Shown: positions 58,674 to 64,000 of the stretch, in pieces
How the letters are laid out: each line of letters opens with the position of its first letter
Numbering within the stretch: the first letter of the stretch is position 1
Source of the DNA: Acidimicrobiaceae bacterium
Lineage (GTDB): Bacteria; Actinomycetota; Acidimicrobiia; Acidimicrobiales; Ilumatobacteraceae
Length of the DNA: 64,000 nucleotides
Direction: 5' to 3'
NCBI GenBank assembly: GCA_020637295.1
Contig: JACJWF010000001.1
Span: 434,001-498,000, forward strand
Notes under the pieces: model-generated
Database searches by the model: none
What the model was told of the DNA's origin: nothing
The model's input: only the letters and a program-made list of their open reading frames with translations
Position numbers and translations under genes: made by a program

Positions 58674-58997
58674 ATGGACATGACGGTGACGGGCGAGGTC
58701 TGGTACTGGCGGGGGCCGTCGCCGTACCACTTCGTCACCGTCACCGAGCCCATCGCCGAGGAACTGCGGGCGCTGGCACCGCACGTGTCGTACGGGTGGG
58801 GGATGATCCCGGTGGAGGGGCAGGTGGGGCGCACCCGGTTCACGACGTCCCTCTGGCCGAAGGACGGCACCTACGTGATCCCGCTGAAGGACGCGGTGCG
58901 CAACGCCGAGGGCGTGGAGCTCGGCGACGACGTGACGGTGCGGATGCGGGTGGCGCCCCGCTCACGGAATTCGCCCGCCAACCGGCCGGGTCGCTGA
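58674..58997 (+). CDS. DUF1905-domain protein
   Basis: A 107-residue single-domain beta-barrel-like protein. 'TVTGEVWYWRGPSPYHFVTV', 'SYGWGMIPVEGQVGRTRFTT' and 'SLWPKDGTYVIPLKDAVRNA' are typical of DUF1905, as is 'GDDVTVRM' at the end. Function unknown. The gene at 59010 follows after 12 nt. Confidence 0.78.
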   Translation: MDMTVTGEVWYWRGPSPYHFVTVTEPIAEELRALAPHVSYGWGMIPVEGQVGRTRFTTSLWPKDGTYVIPLKDAVRNAEGVELGDDVTVRMRVAPRSRNSPANRPGR

Positions 58998-59009
58998 CAG
59001 ACTGGGCCG

Positions 59010-59369
59010 ATGGCCGACCCCAGCGAGACCCCCACCACCGTCCACCGGGTCACGGTCCGAGGGCGCTTCGCCGACCTCACCGAGCAGGCCCAGCGCTACC
59101 TCACCGGCGCCCGGGCGGAGCACGACATCTTCCTCTCCGCCTACACCGCCGAGGGCACCTTCACCTACGACCAGGCCATCCGCTTCTTCAACCTGCGCTA
59201 CGAGATCCGCGGCGCCGGCGGCGACGATGAGGCCGGCGTGCAGGGGCTGGAGGAGGCCGAGCAGTTCCTGCGCACGATGGGGTTCGGCTACACCGGGCTG
59301 ACCGTGAACGTGGTGGACACCGGCGCCATCTGGGACGACGCGGCCGCCCGCGCTGCCCGCCGGGCCTGA
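59010..59369 (+). CDS. Small conserved hypothetical protein (DUF6204-like)
   Basis: A 119-residue protein with 'HRVTVRGRFADLTEQAQRYL', 'EHDIFLSAYTAEGTFTYDQA' and 'FGYTGLTVNVVDTGAIW'. From memory these resemble DUF6204 proteins of actinobacteria, but I am unsure. No membrane segments or catalytic motif. CAGACT lies 6 nt before the ATG. Confidence 0.6.
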   Translation: MADPSETPTTVHRVTVRGRFADLTEQAQRYLTGARAEHDIFLSAYTAEGTFTYDQAIRFFNLRYEIRGAGGDDEAGVQGLEEAEQFLRTMGFGYTGLTVNVVDTGAIWDDAAARAARRA

Positions 59370-59399
59370 CGCCGCCGGCCCGGCGCGCCTGCGAGGGCG

Positions 59400-60170
59400 T
59401 CAGCGACGTGCCGGGCGGAGGGCAGCGATCGTGGCCCGCAGGCTCTCCGTGATCGTCACTGGGACGGCGCCCTGATCGACGGCCTCGAGCACGTCGTCCA
59501 CACACCGCTCCAGCTCCTCGGCGTGGCGGTGCCCCACCCTGGCCACGCCACCGGCGGCGACCGCGGCGAGCGGCGCGGCGACGAACAGGAACGGCGACAG
59601 CACGGCCCCGGCGACGACGGTGCCGCTCAGCACGATGCCCCCGACGACGGCGCTGCCGGCAACGATGCCGCCGCGCTCCTTGGAGCGGTCCACCGCCACC
59701 CGCAATACCGTCCGCTCGGCGTCGACGGCGCTTGCCGCGGCTTCCACCCGGCGGGCCTTGGACAGCGTGGCGTCGCCGGCCAGGCTCTTGGCCGCCCGCT
59801 GCAGGGAGCCGATCGGGCCGTCCTTGCGACGCCACTCGCGTACGGCCCCGCGGGCCCGGGCCGGGCGCAGTTGGTGCTCGCGCACCAGCAGGTCGTCCAG
59901 CCGGTCCAGGGCAGCCGCCACCGGCACCCCGACCACCCGCTCGCCGCCGACCACCGGCGGCCCGAACAGGCGGTCCGCCGTGCTCACCGGTGGCGGCGGG
60001 CCGAGCCGCTCGATGGCCAGCGCCACCCGCACGGCGTCGGCGTCCAGCCCGACCTCCGCCGCGGCCTCCAGCACGACGGCCTCCGGCACCGTGTCGCCGG
60101 CGCCCTGCCCGCCGTCCAACTCGCCGGCCCGGCGCAGCACACGCTCCACCGCGGCCCGGTCCAGTTCCAT
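59400..60170 (-). CDS. Hypothetical membrane-associated protein
   Basis: A 256-residue protein. The N-terminal half is helical and acidic ('AAVERVLRRAGELDGGQGAG', 'EAAAEVGLDADAVRVALAIE'), resembling the small domain found at the start of some actinobacterial membrane proteins. Residues about 168-212 are strongly hydrophobic and Gly/Ala/Val-rich, enough for two helices. Function unknown. TACGCT 6 nt before the ATG supports this start. It is divergent from cysQ. Confidence 0.65.
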   Translation of the reverse strand: MELDRAAVERVLRRAGELDGGQGAGDTVPEAVVLEAAAEVGLDADAVRVALAIERLGPPPPVSTADRLFGPPVVGGERVVGVPVAAALDRLDDLLVREHQLRPARARGAVREWRRKDGPIGSLQRAAKSLAGDATLSKARRVEAAASAVDAERTVLRVAVDRSKERGGIVAGSAVVGGIVLSGTVVAGAVLSPFLFVAAPLAAVAAGGVARVGHRHAEELERCVDDVLEAVDQGAVPVTITESLRATIAALRPARR

Positions 60171-60176
60171 GCCGGC

Positions 60177-60182
60177 AGCGTA
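60177..60182 (-). promoter_or_regulatory. -10 hexamer of the hypothetical membrane-associated gene
   Basis: TACGCT on the minus strand, 6 nt before ATG 60170. Confidence 0.5.
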
Positions 60183-60270
60183 ATTCCCCTCCCGGTGTCG
60201 TCCTCCCTCGTCTTCCGACGCTGCGATCGGATGACGTCGTGGCCGGGAGGCAGGCGGGCATACTGGCCGG

Positions 60271-61041
60271 ATGACCGGGACCGGCCTGCACGCGGGCGAC
60301 CTCGACGACCACCAGGTGGCGCGGCTGCTGGCCCACGAGGCGGGGCAACTGCTGCTGGACGTGCGGGGGACTACGCCCGTCGACGAGCTGAAGGCCGCCG
60401 GCGACGCCCGTTCCCACGAGCACCTGATGGCCCGCCTGGCGGCCCTGCGGCCCGGCGACCGGGTGCTGTCGGAGGAGACCAAGCCGGCCGACCGCGACGA
60501 GGCTGCCGGCCACGGGAGGGTGTGGATCGTCGACCCGCTGGACGGCACCCGCGAGTTCGGCGAGCCGCCGCGCACGGACTGGGCGGTGCACGTGGCGCTG
60601 GTGGTGGACGGCCGTCCCGTGCTGGGCGCCGTCGCCCTGCCGGGGCGCGACCTCGTGCTGGCCACGGGTGGCGACCTACCGGTGCCGACCACCACGCTGC
60701 CGGCCCGCCCGCGGCTGCTCGTCTCCCGCACCCGCCCGGCGGAGCACGCCCGGGCGCTGGCGGCCCGCATCGGGGCGGATCTCGTGCCCCTCGGCAGTGC
60801 CGGGGCGAAGGCGATGGCGGTCGTGCTCGGCGAGGCCGATGTGTACGCCCACAGCGGCGGCCAGTACGAGTGGGACTCCGCCGCCCCGGTGGCGGTGGCC
60901 CTCGCCGCCGGCTTCCACGCCTCCCGGCTGGACGGCAGCCCGCTGGTCTACGACCGGCCGGACCCGTGGCTGCCCGATCTGCTCATCTGCCATCCGTCGC
61001 TGGCCCCGTCCGTCCTCACCGCCTGCCGGGAGCTGGCATGA
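60271..61041 (+). CDS. cysQ: 3'(2'),5'-bisphosphate nucleotidase CysQ
   Basis: A 256-residue inositol-monophosphatase-fold phosphatase that hydrolyses PAP to AMP and can also act on PAPS. Metal ligands are in 'VLSEETKPADRDEA' and 'VWIVDPLDGTREF', and the C-terminal 'YEWDSAAPVAVALAAG' completes the site. It is shorter than the E. coli enzyme but complete. It opens a sulfate-activation operon: its stop overlaps the cysD ATG (ATGA). CATACT lies 6 nt before the ATG. Confidence 0.9.
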   Translation: MTGTGLHAGDLDDHQVARLLAHEAGQLLLDVRGTTPVDELKAAGDARSHEHLMARLAALRPGDRVLSEETKPADRDEAAGHGRVWIVDPLDGTREFGEPPRTDWAVHVALVVDGRPVLGAVALPGRDLVLATGGDLPVPTTTLPARPRLLVSRTRPAEHARALAARIGADLVPLGSAGAKAMAVVLGEADVYAHSGGQYEWDSAAPVAVALAAGFHASRLDGSPLVYDRPDPWLPDLLICHPSLAPSVLTACRELA

Positions 61042-61958
61042 GCCCCATCCCGTCGCCCGGCACGCTCACCACGCTCGAGCGGCTGGAGGCCGAGGCCATC
61101 CACATCATCCGCGAGGCCGTCGCCGAGGCGGAGCGCCCGGTCATGCTCTACAGCGTCGGCAAGGACAGCTCGGTCATGCTGCACCTGGCCCGCAAGGCGT
61201 TCCACCCGGCGCCGATCCCGTTCCCGCTCATGCACGTGGACACCACCTGGAAGTTCCGGGAGATGTACGAGTTCCGCGACGCCACCGCCGCGGCGCTAGG
61301 CATCGACCTGATCGTGCACGTCAACCAGGACTGCGTGGAGCAGGGGATCAACCCGTTCGACCACGGCTCGGCGGTGCACACGGACCTCTGGAAGACGGAG
61401 GGCCTGAAGCAGGCCATCGACCGCTACCGCTTCGACATGGCGTTCGGCGGTGCCCGCCGGGATGAGGAGAAGAGCCGGGCGAAGGAGCGCATCTTCTCCG
61501 TGCGCACCCCGCAGCACCAGTGGGACCCGAAGCGCCAGCGGCCGGAGCTGTGGCACCTGTACCACGCCCGCCACGCGCCGGGGGAGACGCTGCGGGTGTT
61601 CCCGCTGTCGAACTGGACCGAGCTGGACGTGTGGGAGTATGTGCGCCGGCAGGAAATCCCGGTGGTGCCGCTGTACTTCGCCAAGCCCCGCCCGGTGGTG
61701 GAGCGCCACGGCACGCTGATCATGGTGGACGACGACCGCTTCCCGCTGGCGGCGGGGGAGCAGCCGGAGATGCGAATGGTGCGCTTCCGCACGCTCGGCT
61801 GCTACCCGCTCACGGGTGCGGTGGAGAGTGACGCCACCACGCTGGACGAGGTGATCGACGAGATGCGCAACTCGACGTTCTCCGAGCGCCAGGGCCGGGT
61901 GATCGACCACGACCAGGCCGGCTCGATGGAGAAGAAGAAGCAGGAGGGCTACTTCTGA
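61038..61958 (+). CDS. cysD: Sulfate adenylyltransferase subunit 2
   Basis: A 306-residue PAPS-reductase-fold protein with the PP-loop 'YSVGKDSSVMLHLARKAF', 'MHVDTTWKFREMYEFRD', 'FGGARRDEEKSRAKERIFSV' and 'FPLSNWTELDVWEYVRRQ'. With CysN it makes APS from sulfate and ATP. The C terminus 'QAGSMEKKKQEGYF' is conserved. Its stop overlaps the cysNC ATG (TGATG). Confidence 0.96.
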   Translation: MSPIPSPGTLTTLERLEAEAIHIIREAVAEAERPVMLYSVGKDSSVMLHLARKAFHPAPIPFPLMHVDTTWKFREMYEFRDATAAALGIDLIVHVNQDCVEQGINPFDHGSAVHTDLWKTEGLKQAIDRYRFDMAFGGARRDEEKSRAKERIFSVRTPQHQWDPKRQRPELWHLYHARHAPGETLRVFPLSNWTELDVWEYVRRQEIPVVPLYFAKPRPVVERHGTLIMVDDDRFPLAAGEQPEMRMVRFRTLGCYPLTGAVESDATTLDEVIDEMRNSTFSERQGRVIDHDQAGSMEKKKQEGYF

Positions 61959-63838
61959 TGGCGGCCACGACGGTGCCGGCCCCACACTCGGCGAGCGCGG
62001 AGAAGGACCTCCTGCGTTTCATCACGTGTGGGTCCGTCGACGACGGCAAGAGCACGCTGATCGGCCGCCTCCTCCACGACAGCGGCCTCGTGCTGGACGA
62101 CCACATGGCCGCGCTGGAGCGGGACTCCAAGGTGGTCGGCACCCAGGGCGAGGCGCTGGACGTGGCCCTCCTGCTGGACGGCCTGCAGGCCGAGCGGGAG
62201 CAAGGCATCACCATCGACGTCGCCCACCGCTACTTCGCCACCGACCGGCGCACGTTCATCGTCGCCGACACGCCGGGCCACGAGCAGTACACCCGCAACA
62301 TGGCCACGGGCGCGTCCACCGCGCAGCTGGCCGTCATCCTCATCGACGCCCGCAAGGGCGTGCTCATCCAGACCCGCCGCCACAGCCACATCGTCGCCCT
62401 GCTCGGCATCCGCCATGTGGTGGTGGCCGTCAACAAGATGGACCTCGTCGGCTGGTCGGCCGACACGTTCGCGGCCATCGAAGAGGAGTACCGGCAGTTC
62501 GCCGCAGGGATCGGGCTGGCCGAGGTGACGGTCATCCCTGTCAGCGCGCTCCACGGCGACAACGTGGTGGCGGCAGGCGCCAACTCGCCCTGGTACACCG
62601 GCCCGACCCTGCTGCACCACCTGGAGACGGTGGTGGTCGGCGACGACGCCGCGGCCCGCCCGTTGCGGATGTGGGTGCAGACGGTCATCCGGCCGTCGCT
62701 GGACTTCCGTGGCTACGCGGGGATGATCAGCGCCGGCACCGTGCGCCCCGGCGACCGGGTGCGGGTCCTGCCGTCCGGGGTCGAGACCACGGTGGCCCGC
62801 ATCGTCACGTTCGACGGCGATCTGCCCCAGGCCGTCGCCGGCCAGTCCGTCACCCTGACGCTGGCCGACGAGGTGGACATCAGCCGCGGCGACCTGCTGT
62901 GCGCGGCCGACCGGCCGGCCGGCGTGGCCGACCAGTTCGAGGCCGACATCATCTGGATGCACGAGCAGCCGCTGCTGCCCGGCCGCCCCTACCTGCTGAA
63001 GCACGGCACCCGCACCGTCAGCGCCACGTTCGGGCACCCGAAGTACCAGGTGAACGTGAACACGCTGGAGCACCTGGCGGCCACCACGCTGGAGCTCAAC
63101 GAGATCGGTGTGTGCAACGTGTCGCTCGACCGGCCGGTGCCGTTCGACCCCTACCGGGAAGAGCCGGAGACCGGCGGGTTCGTCGTCATCGACCGGCTCA
63201 CCAACGTCACGGTCGGGGCCGGCCTGCTGCACTTCGCGTTGCGGCGCTCGCAGAACATCCACTGGCAGGCGGTCACCGTGGACCGTGCCGCCAGGGTGGA
63301 ACTGAACCGCCACGGGCCGGCGATCGTGTGGTTCACCGGGCTCTCCGGCTCCGGCAAGAGCACCATCGCCAACCTGCTGGAGGCCCGGCTGCACGCCGAG
63401 GGTGTGCACACCTACCTGTTGGACGGCGACAACGTCCGCCACGGCCTGAACCGCGACCTCGGTTTCACCGACGCGGACCGGGTGGAGAACATCCGCCGCG
63501 TCGCCGAGGTGGCCCGCCTGATGGCCGACGCCGGCCTGGTGGTGCTGGTGTCGTTCATCTCCCCGTTCCGCGCCGAGCGGCGGATGGCGCGGGAACGCGC
63601 CGGCGACGTGCCGTTCCTCGAAGTGCACGTGGACACCCCACTGGCGGTGGCCGAGCAGCGCGACCCGAAGGGCCTGTACGCCAAGGCCCGCAGCGGCGAG
63701 TTGGTCAACTTCACCGGGGTGGACTCGCCCTACGAGGCCCCGGAGGCCCCGGAGTTGCGCCTGGACACGACGGCCCTCACGGCCGCCGACGCCGCCAGTG
63801 CGGTGTTCGACCGGTTGCGCGCCGACGGCGTGGTCTGA
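61958..63838 (+). CDS. cysNC: Bifunctional sulfate adenylyltransferase subunit 1 / APS kinase
   Basis: A 626-residue fusion. Residues 15-430 are the CysN GTPase: G1 'GSVDDGKSTLIGRL', G3 'DTPGHEQYTRNM', G4 'VNKMD', then two beta-barrel domains. Residues about 440-626 are the APS kinase: P-loop 'FTGLSGSGKSTIANLLE', 'LLDGDNVRHGLNRDLGFTD', 'VSFISPFRAERRMARE' and 'GLYAKARSGELVNFTGV'. The fused protein with CysD makes APS and passes it on to PAPS. PAPS use and PAP removal by CysQ fit a sulfotransferase or assimilatory pathway. Confidence 0.96.
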   Translation: MAATTVPAPHSASAEKDLLRFITCGSVDDGKSTLIGRLLHDSGLVLDDHMAALERDSKVVGTQGEALDVALLLDGLQAEREQGITIDVAHRYFATDRRTFIVADTPGHEQYTRNMATGASTAQLAVILIDARKGVLIQTRRHSHIVALLGIRHVVVAVNKMDLVGWSADTFAAIEEEYRQFAAGIGLAEVTVIPVSALHGDNVVAAGANSPWYTGPTLLHHLETVVVGDDAAARPLRMWVQTVIRPSLDFRGYAGMISAGTVRPGDRVRVLPSGVETTVARIVTFDGDLPQAVAGQSVTLTLADEVDISRGDLLCAADRPAGVADQFEADIIWMHEQPLLPGRPYLLKHGTRTVSATFGHPKYQVNVNTLEHLAATTLELNEIGVCNVSLDRPVPFDPYREEPETGGFVVIDRLTNVTVGAGLLHFALRRSQNIHWQAVTVDRAARVELNRHGPAIVWFTGLSGSGKSTIANLLEARLHAEGVHTYLLDGDNVRHGLNRDLGFTDADRVENIRRVAEVARLMADAGLVVLVSFISPFRAERRMARERAGDVPFLEVHVDTPLAVAEQRDPKGLYAKARSGELVNFTGVDSPYEAPEAPELRLDTTALTAADAASAVFDRLRADGVV

Positions 63839-63873
63839 GGGCGCCGGCGGTCAGCGGCGGGCCGAACTGCGGC

Positions 63874-63901
63874 ATACAACGAATTCGTCGCTCTGTATGA
63901 T
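63874..63901 (+). promoter_or_regulatory. Palindromic promoter of the AbrB-type gene
   Basis: The perfect palindrome ACGAATTCGT (63879-63888) lies inside a wider pair ATACA (63874-63878) / TGTAT (63895-63899). TATGAT (63896-63901) lies 6 nt before ATG 63908. An AbrB-type protein could bind here and repress its own gene. Confidence 0.5.
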
Positions 63902-63907
63902 GCGGGC

Positions 63908-64000
63908 ATGAACGGTGCCACCCACAAGGTCTGGACGATGAAGGTGTCGCGCAACGGCACCATCTCGCTCCCCGCCGAGGTGCGCAAGCGGTGGAACACG
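63908..64000 (+). CDS. AbrB/MazE-type DNA-binding protein (N-terminal part, runs off the right edge)
   Basis: 31 residues are visible: 'MNGATHKVWTMKVSRNGTIS' then 'LPAEVRKRWNT'. 'VSRNGTISLPAEVRKRW' is the swapped-hairpin SpoVT-AbrB motif used by MazE-like antitoxins and transition-state regulators. A toxin gene may follow outside the window. Confidence 0.72.
   Translation, partial: MNGATHKVWTMKVSRNGTISLPAEVRKRWNT

Overview
The window is GC-rich, densely coded DNA from an actinobacterium. The closest match I can argue for is the class Acidimicrobiia (Ilumatobacter-like). The reasons are an F420-type luciferase-like oxidoreductase, an actinobacterial-style suf cluster with an intein in SufB, a MauE/DoxX protein, surface proteins with repeated 'DTR...DV.GWF' modules, and widespread leaderless promoters. 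This placement is inference from gene content. I saw no rRNA, tRNA or CRISPR.

Layout. 1-11955: a pyrimidine/hydantoin catabolic island. A MocR-type regulator, an M20 carbamoyl-amino-acid hydrolase and a class III aminotransferase lie on the minus strand. Diverging from them are a beta-ureidopropionase, dihydropyrimidinase, methylmalonate/malonate semialdehyde dehydrogenase, F420-type oxidoreductase and a complete ABC importer. Together they can take up a pyrimidine-like compound, open the ring, remove the carbamoyl group, transaminate beta-alanine and make acetyl-CoA. 12066-26982: housekeeping and accessory genes, including two CitE/Mcl-type lyases, a 540-residue acyl-CoA dehydrogenase that may be methylsuccinyl-CoA dehydrogenase, a LOG protein, a nitroreductase and a short MutY. 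Three intergenic repeat families lie between them. 27019-32074: a large secreted SGNH/repeat protein, then a translationally coupled operon of an alpha/beta hydrolase, a thioredoxin-like fusion protein and a UGSC-motif selenoprotein read through an in-frame TGA. 32203-40651: an MBL-fold hydrolase, MauE-like protein, oligopeptidase B, ferredoxin, a DUF1800/DUF1501 pair and a membrane gluzincin.

40725-50070: the suf iron-sulfur assembly genes. sufB carries a 386-residue LAGLIDADG intein. It is separated from sufD-Rieske-sufC by an inverted-repeat-flanked two-gene cassette, an IS5-family element, L-serine dehydratase and a small Cys-rich protein. sufB and sufD share the same inverted-repeat operator. 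50174-54265: htpX, a zinc-ribbon protein and a P-type ATPase under a yybP-ykoY (Mn2+) riboswitch whose P1 stem competes with a Shine-Dalgarno hairpin. 54364-57326: an island at the 3' end of a ybaK-type gene, where that 3' end is repeated after each inserted module (hicBA; a small protein plus nucleotidyltransferase). 57333-64000: a glycosyltransferase, small unknown proteins, a cysQ-cysD-cysNC sulfate activation operon and the start of an AbrB-type gene.

Many genes have a TANNNT hexamer 6-8 nt before an ATG/GTG and no Shine-Dalgarno. This points to leaderless transcripts, and I used it to choose several starts.
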